Shown here piece by piece: positions 27,706-38,198 of a stretch of DNA of 64,000 nt (the stretch's first letter is position 1; each line of letters opens with the position of its first letter). The stretch is from assembly GCF_900473935.1 (NCBI RefSeq), contig NZ_UCNN01000005.1, positions 83,352-147,351 of the forward strand, read 5' to 3'. Source of the stretch: Synechococcus sp. UW105. Its GTDB lineage: Bacteria > Cyanobacteriota > Cyanobacteriia > PCC-6307 > Cyanobiaceae. The notes beneath the pieces are model-generated. The model saw only the letters and a program-made list of their open reading frames with translations, was not told the DNA's origin and did not search any database. The position numbers were made by a program, and so were the translations under genes.

Positions 27706-27733
27706 ACAAAAAAAGCCCGGCTGAAGCCGGGCT
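27706..27733 (-). terminator. Intrinsic terminator after psaC
   Basis: On the minus strand an 8-bp perfect stem AGCCCGGC/GCCGGGCT with a 4-nt loop is followed by a run of seven T. It stands 24 nt after the psaC stop and its T-run ends just before the glmS start codon, so it isolates psaC from glmS. Confidence 0.9.
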
Positions 27734-27757
27734 GAGCTTATTGCTTTTCAGAAGTGA

Positions 27758-28081
<324 letters not shown>

Positions 28082-28177
28082 TCACCGTTGTTAACGACAG
28101 TGGGGGCTTGAAGAGGGGGCCAAAAGCAGGGGTCACTGAGGCCAGCCCGTAAGATGCGTCGTCCCGTCTTCACGGCT

Positions 28178-28420
28178 ATGTCCCAGGAAGCGATCCTAGA
28201 AAAAGTCCGTTCGATCGTGGCGGAGCAGCTCAGCGTCGATGCCGGCGAGGTCAAGCCGGAGTCGAATTTCCAGAACGATCTCGGCGCCGACTCCCTCGAC
28301 ACAGTTGAACTCGTGATGGCCCTGGAAGAGGCCTTTGACATCGAAATCCCCGATGAAGCTGCTGAGGGCATCACCACCGTCGGTGACGCCGTCAAGTACA
28401 TCGAAGACAAGCAGGCCTGA
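28178..28420 (+). CDS. acpP: Acyl carrier protein
   Basis: An 80-residue acidic carrier for fatty-acid intermediates. The phosphopantetheine attachment serine is Ser39 in [19 protein letters not shown]. The start [10 protein letters not shown] at 28178 matches family length; an ATG at 28154 would add eight unconserved residues. It is followed by fabF after 8 nt, the usual acpP-fabF pair. Confidence 0.98.
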   Translation: MSQEAILEKVRSIVAEQLSVDAGEVKPESNFQNDLGADSLDTVELVMALEEAFDIEIPDEAAEGITTVGDAVKYIEDKQA

Positions 28421-28428
28421 GGATTGGC

Positions 28429-29676
28429 ATGGTGAAGGGTCTTCAACGCGTTGTGGTCACCGGCCTCGGCGCGGTGACACCGATTGGCAATACCGTTTCC
28501 GACTATTGGAACGGTCTCGCTTCGGGCTGCAATGGCGTAGCGGGCATCACCCTGTTCGATGCGTCAGCTCATGCCTGTCGGTTCGCTGCAGAGGTCAAGG
28601 ACTTTGACCCCACTGGATTCCTTGAAGCCAAGGAAGCGAAGCGCTGGGATCGGTTCTGCAAGTTCGGTGTGGTGGCAGCCAAACAAGCTGTTGCTGATGC
28701 CGGCCTCGAGATCACCGAGGCCAATGCTGATCGAATCGGTGTCAGCATCGGATCGGGCGTGGGTGGGCTGCTCACGATGGAGACTCAGGCCCATGTGCTT
28801 GACGGCAAGGGCCCTGGACGGGTCAGTCCGTTCACAGTGCCCATGATGATTCCCAACATGGCCACTGGCCTGGCGGCGATCGCCCTTGGCGCCAAAGGTC
28901 CCAGTTCAGCTGTTGCTACCGCCTGTGCAGCTGGCTCCAACTCAGTGGGCGATGCCTTCCGGCTGCTGCAGCTAGGTAAGGCCGACGTCATGATCTGCGG
29001 TGGTGCTGAATCCGCCATCACGCCACTTGGAGTGGCTGGTTTCGCCAGCGCCAAGGCATTGTCTTTCCGCAACGATGACCCAGCCTCAGCAAGCCGACCC
29101 TTCGACAAAGAACGCGACGGCTTTGTGATTGGCGAAGGAGCCGGCGTGCTGGTCCTCGAGACCCTGGCCCACGCGGAGGCTCGAGGCGCCACGGTACTGG
29201 CCGAAGTGGTGGGTTACGGCACCACATGCGATGCCCATCACATCACCGCACCGACCCCCGGTGGCGTTGGTGGTGCAGCAGCAATCCGCCTCGCCCTTGA
29301 GGACGGAGAGATCAGTGCTGAATCCGTGGATTACATCAATGCCCACGGCACCAGCACCCCAGCCAACGACAGCAACGAGACCGCTGCGATCAAGAGCGCC
29401 CTTGGCTCTCGTGCTCTCGCAATTCCAGTGAGCTCCACCAAGTCGATGACAGGCCACCTCCTAGGAGGATCCGGCGGCATCGAAGCGGTGGCCAGCGTGC
29501 TGGCAATCCGCAACGGCGTGGTGCCTCCCACCATCAACTACGCCAATCCCGATCCCGACTGTGATCTGGATGTCGTGCCCAACACGGCCCGTGAGCACAC
29601 ACTGGGAACCGTGCTCTCCAACTCCTTCGGCTTCGGCGGCCACAACGTCTGCCTTGCCTTCCGTCGCATGCGCTGA
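28429..29676 (+). CDS. fabF: 3-oxoacyl-[acyl-carrier-protein] synthase II
   Basis: Elongates acyl-ACP with malonyl-ACP in fatty acid synthesis. The 415-residue product has the catalytic Cys in AVATACAAGSNS and the two histidines in NAHGTSTPANDSNE and STKSMTGHLLGGSG. The N-terminal VVVTGLGAVTPIGN and the C-terminal NSFGFGGHNVCLAF are standard. It lies 8 nt after acpP and is probably co-transcribed with it. A short hairpin (GGCACG/CGTGCC, 29691-29706) follows but has no T-run. Confidence 0.97.
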   Translation: MVKGLQRVVVTGLGAVTPIGNTVSDYWNGLASGCNGVAGITLFDASAHACRFAAEVKDFDPTGFLEAKEAKRWDRFCKFGVVAAKQAVADAGLEITEANADRIGVSIGSGVGGLLTMETQAHVLDGKGPGRVSPFTVPMMIPNMATGLAAIALGAKGPSSAVATACAAGSNSVGDAFRLLQLGKADVMICGGAESAITPLGVAGFASAKALSFRNDDPASASRPFDKERDGFVIGEGAGVLVLETLAHAEARGATVLAEVVGYGTTCDAHHITAPTPGGVGGAAAIRLALEDGEISAESVDYINAHGTSTPANDSNETAAIKSALGSRALAIPVSSTKSMTGHLLGGSGGIEAVASVLAIRNGVVPPTINYANPDPDCDLDVVPNTAREHTLGTVLSNSFGFGGHNVCLAFRRMR

Positions 29677-29762
29677 ACCAGCCGATAGGTGGCACGCTTT
29701 CGTGCCGCCGACCCGTTGTTTCAGACTGACGGCATTCTTTACCGCTTCTCCACTCGTACGCC

Positions 29763-31772
29763 ATGGTCGCCGCGCCCGCTTCTATCGACACGCTCTGCGT
29801 CAACAGCATCCGCATGCTGGCCGTTGACGCCATCAACAAATCCAAGAGCGGTCACCCCGGCCTTCCCATGGGCTGCGCTCCGATGGGCTATGCGCTATGG
29901 GACAAGTTCCTGAAGCACAACCCCAAGAACCCCAAATGGTTCAACCGCGACCGCTTCGTGCTCTCCGCGGGTCATGGCTGCATGTTGCTCTATGCGCTGC
30001 TGCACCTCACCGGCTACGACTCGGTGTCGATTGAAGACATCAAAAACTTCCGCCAGTGGGGCTCCAAGACCCCAGGACACCCTGAAACCTTTGAAACCCC
30101 GGGTGTGGAAGTGACCACCGGGCCTCTCGGTGCGGGCATCTCAAACGCAGTGGGCCTGGCGATCGCCGAAACCCATCTCGCTGCCAAATTCAACAAACCC
30201 GGTTCAACCCTTGTCGACCATTACACCTATGTGGTGATGGGTGACGGCTGCAACCAGGAAGGCGTCGCATCGGAAGCCGCGTCCTTGGCTGGACATTTGA
30301 AGCTGGGCAAGCTGATCGCTCTTTACGACGACAACAGCATCACGATCGACGGACGCACCGACGTGTCCTTCACCGAAGACGTTCTCAAGCGCTACGAGGC
30401 CTACGGCTGGCATGTGCAGCATGTGGCCGAAGGCAATACCGATGTGGATGCCATCACCAAGGCAATCGAAGCCGCCAAGGCTGTGACCGACAAGCCTTCG
30501 ATCATCAAGGTCACCACCACCATTGGCTACGGCTCACCCAACAAAAGCGACACCGCAGGTGTGCACGGTGCCCCTCTGGGAGAAGACGAAACAGCCCTGA
30601 CCCGTCAGCAGCTGAACTGGAACTACGGCGCCTTTGAAGTCCCCCAAGAGGCCTATGACCAGTTCCGCCAGGCCATCGAGCGCGGCGCCAGCCTCGAGGC
30701 CGAATGGAACCAAACCCTGGCCACCTACCGCACCCAATATCCAGCTGAGGCCGCAGTCTTCGAGCGGATGCTCCGGGGTGAACTCCCCGAGGGTTGGGAT
30801 AAGAATCTGCCCACCTACACCCCTGAGGACGGCGGACTGGCAACCCGCAAGCACTCTCAGATCTGCCTTGGTGCCCTCGGCCCCAACCTTCCCGAACTGA
30901 TTGGTGGCTCGGCCGACCTCACCCACTCCAACTACACCGACATCAAGGGCGAAACCGGCTCCTTCCAACCCGAGAGCCCCGAGAAGCGCTACCTCCACTT
31001 CGGTGTGCGTGAACACGCCATGGCCGCGATCCTGAACGGCATTGCCTATCACAACAGTGGCCTGATCCCCTACGGCGGCACATTTCTGGTGTTTGCCGAC
31101 TACATGCGCGGCTCCATGCGCCTGTCAGCCCTGAGTGAGCTGGGTGTGATCTACGTGCTCACCCACGATTCCATCGGTGTGGGCGAAGACGGTCCTACCC
31201 ACCAACCGATTGAGACCATCCCCTCGCTTCGTGCGATTCCGAACATGCTGGTGTTCCGTCCAGGCGACGGCAACGAGACCAGCGGTGCCTACAAGCTGGC
31301 GATCGAAAACCGCAAACGCCCCAGCGCCCTGTGCCTCAGCCGCCAGAACATGGCCAACCAGGCCAACTCCTCGATCGACAAAGTGGCCCTCGGTGGCTAC
31401 ATCCTCGAGGACTGTGACGGCACTCCTGAGCTGATCCTGATCGGCACAGGCTCCGAACTGGACCTCTGCGTTCAGGCCGCCAAACAGCTCAGCAGCGAGG
31501 GCCGCAAAGTACGCGTGGTTTCGATGCCCTGTGTGGAACTGTTCGACGAACAGAGCGACGCCTATAAGGAGCAGGTGCTTCCCTCTGCCGTGCGCAAACG
31601 GATCGTGGTCGAAGCCGCCGAAACCTTCGGCTGGCATCGCTTCATCGGTCTCGATGGCGACAGCGTCACCATGCACCGCTTCGGCGCTTCGGCACCCGGC
31701 GGAACCTGTATGAAGGAATTCGGTTTCACCGTGGACAACGTGGTGACCAAGTCGAAAGCTCTGCTGGGCTGA
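29763..31772 (+). CDS. tkt: Transketolase
   Basis: A thiamine-diphosphate enzyme of the Calvin and pentose phosphate cycles that transfers two-carbon units between sugar phosphates. The 669-residue protein shows [13 protein letters not shown], the TPP-binding [20 protein letters not shown] with [16 protein letters not shown]-type central sequence, and the transketolase signature [13 protein letters not shown] with [16 protein letters not shown]. It starts 86 nt after fabF and ends before a probable terminator. It shares a TPP-dependence context with the neighbouring thiC, though they converge. Confidence 0.98.
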   Translation: MVAAPASIDTLCVNSIRMLAVDAINKSKSGHPGLPMGCAPMGYALWDKFLKHNPKNPKWFNRDRFVLSAGHGCMLLYALLHLTGYDSVSIEDIKNFRQWGSKTPGHPETFETPGVEVTTGPLGAGISNAVGLAIAETHLAAKFNKPGSTLVDHYTYVVMGDGCNQEGVASEAASLAGHLKLGKLIALYDDNSITIDGRTDVSFTEDVLKRYEAYGWHVQHVAEGNTDVDAITKAIEAAKAVTDKPSIIKVTTTIGYGSPNKSDTAGVHGAPLGEDETALTRQQLNWNYGAFEVPQEAYDQFRQAIERGASLEAEWNQTLATYRTQYPAEAAVFERMLRGELPEGWDKNLPTYTPEDGGLATRKHSQICLGALGPNLPELIGGSADLTHSNYTDIKGETGSFQPESPEKRYLHFGVREHAMAAILNGIAYHNSGLIPYGGTFLVFADYMRGSMRLSALSELGVIYVLTHDSIGVGEDGPTHQPIETIPSLRAIPNMLVFRPGDGNETSGAYKLAIENRKRPSALCLSRQNMANQANSSIDKVALGGYILEDCDGTPELILIGTGSELDLCVQAAKQLSSEGRKVRVVSMPCVELFDEQSDAYKEQVLPSAVRKRIVVEAAETFGWHRFIGLDGDSVTMHRFGASAPGGTCMKEFGFTVDNVVTKSKALLG

Positions 31773-31822
31773 TCCTCGACTGAGATAGGAATGACCTTCG
31801 GGTCCATTCAACCAAGCGTCCG

Positions 31823-31846
31823 AGCCCTCCTAACGGGGGGCTTTTG
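31823..31846 (+). terminator. Probable intrinsic terminator after tkt
   Basis: The stem AGCCCTCC/GGGGGGCT (with G-T pairs) and a TAAC loop are followed by TTTT. It stands 50 nt after the tkt stop on the same strand. The T-run is short, so the strength is uncertain. Confidence 0.7.
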
Positions 31847-31934
31847 CATGGCATGGCCCCTGGAGCAAGACGCATCGCATGCGCAGCGAGGCAGAACTGG
31901 TCTGCCAGCACACCCAAAAGAAGCAGTCCACAAC

Positions 31935-31962
31935 ACAAAAAACCCCGGTGTCACCACCGGGG
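31935..31962 (-). terminator. Intrinsic terminator after thiC
   Basis: The perfect 8-bp stem CCCCGGTG/CACCGGGG with a 4-nt loop is followed on the minus strand by six T. It lies about 50 nt downstream of the thiC stop. A-rich sequence on the other flank could let it also act weakly on the plus strand. Confidence 0.88.
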
Positions 31963-32013
31963 CAAAAAGACGATCAGCGCAAAGGAGTCGTCCGTCCTAA
32001 GACACCAGTCCGC

Positions 32014-33560
<1,547 letters not shown>

Positions 33561-33584
33561 CGAAAGCTAGCAACGACATTCAGT

Positions 33585-34211
33585 TCAAGGCTGCAACCCA
33601 TTTAGAGCAGCAGCCACCACGCGATGATCGCCGTCCTTCTGGAGCGACTGAAGCCAATGACGGGCCGTGGACGCCTGGGCAACTCCGTCATGGACAAGCC
33701 GGCCAAGGATTTCGGCGCCGCCGACGCGAACAGTGCCGTCGGCATCCTCAATCGCAAGCTGAGCCAGCTCCAGCAACCAGGCGGGATCAATCTGCGGCTG
33801 CTCAGCAAAGGCCGACAGGATGCTGCAACGCACCAACCAGGCATCATCTGCGGCAAACCTGTCGCGCAGCAGTGGCCAGGCCCGTTCGACGCCATAGCTG
33901 GCCAGTGAATTCGCAGCCTCTGCGCGCACGTTGGCATCCTCGTCATCTCGAACCAGGCGAGAGAGCACCTGCCAGCCCTGCTCACTGCGTCGAAGACCGA
34001 GCCCGCTGCAACTGAGCGATCGCACCACAAACGCCGCTTGCTCCGAACCCAACACCAGCAGGGGAACCACCACCGACTCCGTCTCTTCATCAGGCACCGC
34101 TCTCAATCGAGCCAGCGCAGGCAGAGCTCGCATCGGATCCCCAGAACCGATCGCTTGGCGCAAAGCCTGCGGATCGGGGAGGGGCTTGGGCTCATCCGGT
34201 GTGGAGGTCAT
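33585..34211 (-). CDS. HEAT-repeat protein
   Basis: A 208-residue all-helical protein with about four HEAT/Armadillo-like units, for example DANVRAEAANSLASYG, DAWLVRCSILSAFAEQP, DADGTVRVGGAEILGRL and DHRVVAAALNGL. Related cyanobacterial proteins include NblB and the CpcE/CpcF phycobilin lyases, but this one is short and no chromophore residues can be recognised, so a role in phycobilisome turnover is only a possibility. It is last in the ruvB operon; its start overlaps the previous stop as ATGA. It ends just before the thiC riboswitch. Confidence 0.8.
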   Translation of the reverse strand: MTSTPDEPKPLPDPQALRQAIGSGDPMRALPALARLRAVPDEETESVVVPLLVLGSEQAAFVVRSLSCSGLGLRRSEQGWQVLSRLVRDDEDANVRAEAANSLASYGVERAWPLLRDRFAADDAWLVRCSILSAFAEQPQIDPAWLLELAQLAIEDADGTVRVGGAEILGRLVHDGVAQASTARHWLQSLQKDGDHRVVAAALNGLQP

Positions 34212-34456
34212 TGCGCATCGTCTGAATCAAGGCGATCGGTTCGCGTGCTGCGCAGGGCCATCAAAAGGCGATAGCGCCGGCGACGCCGTCCGACCACTGC
34301 GCTGATCACCAGACCGATGCCCACCAGGATGGCAGGAAGCGCCTGCAGACGGTCGGTACCTTGACGCTGGATCAGAGCCACGATGCCAAGCAACACCAAC
34401 AACGGGGCGGCCAGAGATAACCAGATATGTGCGGGAATGGCCTGACGAAGGGTCAT
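34208..34456 (-). CDS. Small two-helix membrane protein, hypothetical
   Basis: An 82-residue protein with two hydrophobic helices (about residues 10-29 and 38-56), followed by a very basic stretch GRRRRRYRLL and a short polar tail. The positive-inside rule puts the basic tail in the cytoplasm. ATGA overlaps join it to both neighbours, so it belongs to the ruvB operon. No family is recognised. Confidence 0.7.
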   Translation of the reverse strand: MTLRQAIPAHIWLSLAAPLLVLLGIVALIQRQGTDRLQALPAILVGIGLVISAVVGRRRRRYRLLMALRSTRTDRLDSDDAQ

Positions 34457-35646
34457 GGGTTCAGGTCCGTCATCCAGGCCAACAGCGTGGCAGTGAGCAC
34501 ACGAATACCAACTTCCAAGCTGCCCTCCTCTGGGCAGAAACGACCGTGATGAAGCGGGGCGCAGCCCTCGGGGCCCGCCACTCCAAGCCGGAACATGCTG
34601 CCGGGAAGATCTTTCAACAGTTCCGCAAAATCCTCCGCACCGAGCGATGGTTGATCCAGACGGATCACCTGGGACCGACCAAGCTGATCAATGGCACAAC
34701 GTTCCAGCAAATCGGTGAGTCCGGGATCGTTGTGCACTGGTGGAGCAATGCAGCGATAGGTGACCTCGGCGGAGGCGCCGAAACTGGAACAGATTGCCTG
34801 CACCGTCTCTTCAATCCAAGCGGGCAGGCGGTTATGGAGGTCAACATCCAGGCAACGCACGGTACCGAGCAATCGCACCCGATCGGCAATCACGTTGAAG
34901 GCTTTACCGCCGTCGATCTTGCCAAAGCTGACCACCACAGGATGCAAGGCATCCAGACGACGGCTAATGGCCTCCTGCAAGCCAGTCACCACCCGCGCGG
35001 CAATCCAGATCGCATCCACTGATTGGTGAGGCCTGGCACCATGACCACCCTCGCCCATGACGATGATCTCCAGCTCACCGGCGGCGGCGGTGAGACTGCC
35101 ACTGCGAACACCAATCGAACCAACGGCAAGGGTGGGGAACACATGAACGCCATAGAGGGCTGAAAGCCCCTCAAGGGCCCCGTCATCACGCATCCATCGA
35201 GCACCCTCGGCCAGCTCTTCCGCTGGCTGAAATAAAAGACGCACCCCGCGAGGAAGGGGCTGATGCACCTGACAAGCCGCAAGCAGGCGAGCGACCCCAA
35301 GACCGATGCAGGTGTGCAGGTCATGGCCGCAGGCATGCATCACGCCCTGGCGGAGTGAGGCGTAGGGGAGTTCGGTGCGTTCCTCCACTGGCAACGCGTC
35401 CATATCCACCCGCAAGCCGATCCTTGGCCCATCGGAGGGTCCGAGTTCCGCCACAACACCGGTGCGGCCCACACCTTCACGCACGTTCCAGCCATGGTCG
35501 CGCAGATCACCTGCCACAAGGGCAGCGGTCTGATGCTCCTCACCACTGAGCTCAGGATGGGCATGCAAGTGGCGACGCAACTCCAGCAAGTCGGGAAGAT
35601 GCTGGGCGAGGGCCTGGCTCCAACCCGTGCTGGCCAGTTCGCTCAT
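34453..35646 (-). CDS. M20D amidohydrolase (hippurate / IAA-amino acid hydrolase family)
   Basis: A 397-residue metallo-amidohydrolase of the M20D/HipO type, which cleaves N-acyl amino acids. Motifs are LRRHLHAHPELSGEE, LRVDMDALPVEE, HACGHDLHTCIGLGVARLL, LLFQPAEELAEGARWM, the dimerisation-domain GGHGARPHQSVDAI and the late metal ligand region SLGAEDFAELL. The metal-binding His, Cys, Glu and late His positions are all visible. The natural substrate is unknown. It is joined to its neighbours by ATGA overlaps. Confidence 0.93.
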   Translation of the reverse strand: MSELASTGWSQALAQHLPDLLELRRHLHAHPELSGEEHQTAALVAGDLRDHGWNVREGVGRTGVVAELGPSDGPRIGLRVDMDALPVEERTELPYASLRQGVMHACGHDLHTCIGLGVARLLAACQVHQPLPRGVRLLFQPAEELAEGARWMRDDGALEGLSALYGVHVFPTLAVGSIGVRSGSLTAAAGELEIIVMGEGGHGARPHQSVDAIWIAARVVTGLQEAISRRLDALHPVVVSFGKIDGGKAFNVIADRVRLLGTVRCLDVDLHNRLPAWIEETVQAICSSFGASAEVTYRCIAPPVHNDPGLTDLLERCAIDQLGRSQVIRLDQPSLGAEDFAELLKDLPGSMFRLGVAGPEGCAPLHHGRFCPEEGSLEVGIRVLTATLLAWMTDLNP

Positions 35647-36437
35647 GGGACCTCCAATCTGAGAAAGGCCATCAGATCAGCCGTCGGTTGTGGCGGCCAG
35701 CGCCGAATTTCAAGCAGCCATTCCGCCTCGCGGTAGCGGGGATCCAGACCTGCCGCGGCTGCCCAATGGCTCTCAGCCTCACCTCGCTGGCCGCGTCGCC
35801 ACAGCAAAGCGCTGAGGCCGGCACGAGCATCCGCAAACAGTGGGTAACGGCGGATCAGATTGCGCAACTCCCGCTCAGCCGAATCGAACTGCTCCAATTG
35901 GTACCGAGCCAGCGCCTCACTAGAGCGGGCCATGGCAAAGCCTGGTCTCGCCAAGGATGCTTGGCTGTAAAGCTCGGCCGCATCGTCCCAAACTGCCTGG
36001 GAGCCGAGCACATTGCCGAGGTTATACAGGGCGGACGCTTCAGCAGGATCTCGCGCAAGGATCCAGCGATAGTCTGCTGCCGCGGCGTCCCACTGCCGAA
36101 GCGCTTCTTCTGCAGTGCCGCGATTGAGATGGGGATCCATCTCCTCGGGGGATAGCTCCATAGACCGGGTCTGGTCTGCAATCGCACCCTCGGCATCGCC
36201 CAGCAAAAGGCGAACGTTGCCGCGATTGCTCAGAGCCGCCGCATCCTGCGGATGGTCTGTGAGAAAGCGGTCCCAAAGCAACAAGGCCTGCGATGCGTCC
36301 CCATTGCGACTGGCCACCAACGCCTGCTTGAACAGGGCCTGATCCGTTGAGGTGGCCGATAAAGCGGCCGCCGGCAAGGCCATCGGGAAGAACCAACAAG
36401 CCATCAGCACCAACAGCACGCAGGGAAGCCGGCTCAT
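35643..36437 (-). CDS. TPR-repeat protein with signal peptide
   Basis: A 264-residue protein. The first 25 residues ([19 protein letters not shown] and LPAAALSA) form an export signal, followed by about five tetratricopeptide units, such as [40 protein letters not shown] and [20 protein letters not shown]. It probably acts in the periplasm or thylakoid lumen as an assembly scaffold. It is translationally coupled to ruvB upstream and the amidohydrolase downstream through ATGA overlaps. The partner is unknown. Confidence 0.85.
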   Translation of the reverse strand: MSRLPCVLLVLMACWFFPMALPAAALSATSTDQALFKQALVASRNGDASQALLLWDRFLTDHPQDAAALSNRGNVRLLLGDAEGAIADQTRSMELSPEEMDPHLNRGTAEEALRQWDAAAADYRWILARDPAEASALYNLGNVLGSQAVWDDAAELYSQASLARPGFAMARSSEALARYQLEQFDSAERELRNLIRRYPLFADARAGLSALLWRRGQRGEAESHWAAAAGLDPRYREAEWLLEIRRWPPQPTADLMAFLRLEVP

Positions 36438-37570
36438 GCAGCGGGATCCTCCACAGCGGGATCCTTCACAGTGGGCTCCCCCACCGCTGGCCAGCCGAGA
36501 TGGCGCCGACCGGCCACCGTCACGACCCGGCCACGGGGGGTGCGCTGCAAAAATCCGAGTTGGAGCAGATAAGGCTCCACAACCGTTTCCAAGGTGGTGG
36601 CGTCTTCCCCCAGAGCGGCCGCAAGGGTATCGAGCCCCACCGGACCTCCGCCATGGGACTGCAGCAACAGCTCCAAGAGGCGGCGATCACTGGCATCAAG
36701 GCCTCGACCATCAACCCGGTGCAAGCTCAGGGCTTCGTCCACCAGATCGGCGTCGATCAACACAGAGCCATCGGGCGGTGTTGAGCCACCGTTGACAGAT
36801 ACTGCTCGCACACTGGCCACGTCGCGCACACGCCGCAGCAGACGGTTCGCAATCCGCGGCGTTCCCCGGCAGCGGCGAGCGATTTCGGTGCAGCCATGGG
36901 CCGACAAGCTCAGGCCAAGCAGCCCGGCAGCCCGCTCAACGATCGCCTCCAGATCCTCCTGCCCATAAAACTCAAGCCGCTGCAACAAACCAAAGCGATC
37001 CCGCAAGGGGGAACTGAGAGAACCCGCCTTGGTGGTCGCCCCGACCAGGGTGAAGGGAGGCAAATCGAGGGTTCGCGTGCGGGCAGTACTGCCCTTTCCA
37101 ACCGTGAGATCGAGGCGGCGATCCTCCATTGCCGGATAGAGCAGCTCCTCCGCCACGCGGGTGAGCCGGTGGATCTCGTCGATAAACAGCAACTCCCTTG
37201 GTTGCAGATTGACCAGCAGGCCCACAATGTCGCGAGGTCGCTCCAAAGCCGGGGCGCTAGTGATCCGACAGGGGACGCCAAGCTCTTCAGCCAGCACAAG
37301 AGCCATGGTGGTCTTGCCCAGGCCAGGGGGGCCGTAGAGCAGCACATGGTCGAGGGCATCGCCGCGGGCACTCGCGGCCTGCACAGCGATGCCAAGCACC
37401 TGCTTGAGCTCCGCTTGGCCGATGTAGTCGTTCAGGCGGCGGGGCCGCAGGCTGTCTTCCCTGCCAGGAGCACTCTCCTGGGCAGAGCGTTCCGGTGACA
37501 GAAGCGGCGACGGATCCTTCAACTCCCGTCGCGGTCGCTTGGATCTGGCAGCTGAAGACTCGATCGCCAT
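36434..37570 (-). CDS. ruvB: Holliday junction branch migration helicase subunit RuvB
   Basis: The AAA+ motor of the RuvAB complex that drives branch migration. The 378-residue protein carries Walker A GPPGLGKT, Walker [10 protein letters not shown], the sensor region [20 protein letters not shown], and a C-terminal winged helix with [22 protein letters not shown] and FLQRTPRGR. An N-terminal extension of about 45 residues, rich in Arg, Ser and Glu, precedes the conserved [12 protein letters not shown]; such extensions are common in marine cyanobacteria. First gene of a five-gene operon, divergent from smpB. Confidence 0.97.
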   Translation of the reverse strand: MAIESSAARSKRPRRELKDPSPLLSPERSAQESAPGREDSLRPRRLNDYIGQAELKQVLGIAVQAASARGDALDHVLLYGPPGLGKTTMALVLAEELGVPCRITSAPALERPRDIVGLLVNLQPRELLFIDEIHRLTRVAEELLYPAMEDRRLDLTVGKGSTARTRTLDLPPFTLVGATTKAGSLSSPLRDRFGLLQRLEFYGQEDLEAIVERAAGLLGLSLSAHGCTEIARRCRGTPRIANRLLRRVRDVASVRAVSVNGGSTPPDGSVLIDADLVDEALSLHRVDGRGLDASDRRLLELLLQSHGGGPVGLDTLAAALGEDATTLETVVEPYLLQLGFLQRTPRGRVVTVAGRRHLGWPAVGEPTVKDPAVEDPAA

Positions 37571-37654
37571 GGCACGAGCGTACCGAGCCCAGAGGTTGGA
37601 TGGGAGTCAGGATCCCTCTAGGCTCGTGATTAGCAGCGGCAACAGCGCAGCGTT

Positions 37655-38155
37655 ATGGCAAAAGGCCCGGGCCGCAGGGGAAACAGCGGGAAGGATGCCA
37701 ACGACAAGCCACGGATCCTGGCTGACAACCGCTTTGCACGGCATCAGTACGACATCCTTGAAACTCTGGAAACCGGGATCGAACTACTGGGCACCGAAGT
37801 GAAATCGGTACGGGCCGGACAGAGCAACCTGCGAGATGGCTTCTGTCTGATCCGCAATGGCCAGATGCAACTGCACAACGTGCACATCTCTCCGCACACC
37901 CACGCAGGCAGCTATTTCAACCACGACCCCCTGCGCGTGCGCCGACTTCTGGCTCATCGGCGTGAGATCGACAAACTACGCATTCAACTGGACCAAAAGG
38001 GCCTCACCCTGATCCCCCTCAACCTGCATCTGAAAGGGTCCTGGATCAAGCTCACCATCGGCCTCGGCAAAGGACGCAAACTGCACGACAAGCGGGCCTT
38101 TGAGAAAGAGAAACAGACCAAGAAAGAAACAAAAGCAGCACTGTCGCGTTACTAA
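37655..38155 (+). CDS. smpB: SsrA-binding protein
   Basis: Delivers tmRNA to stalled ribosomes in trans-translation. The 166-residue product shows [31 protein letters not shown] core sequence, [10 protein letters not shown], the [14 protein letters not shown] segment, KLLLHRREI-like [11 protein letters not shown] and the basic C-terminal tail [18 protein letters not shown]. The tmRNA gene itself is not in the window. It is divergent from ruvB. Confidence 0.96.
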   Translation: MAKGPGRRGNSGKDANDKPRILADNRFARHQYDILETLETGIELLGTEVKSVRAGQSNLRDGFCLIRNGQMQLHNVHISPHTHAGSYFNHDPLRVRRLLAHRREIDKLRIQLDQKGLTLIPLNLHLKGSWIKLTIGLGKGRKLHDKRAFEKEKQTKKETKAALSRY

Positions 38156-38198
38156 TTCAACGCATCTACCACACGAAACAGTGCTCCACCGGCCTGTC

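Noticed and set aside
27706..27757. glmS ribozyme or leader element upstream of glmS
   Set aside because: The only structure there is the psaC terminator; there is no room for a ribozyme.
29691..29706. Hairpin between fabF and tkt as a terminator
   Set aside because: The 6-bp stem lacks a following T-run; it may be incidental.
31125..31811. 228-codon minus-strand frame opposite tkt
   Set aside because: Antisense of the transketolase signature region; it has no independent support.
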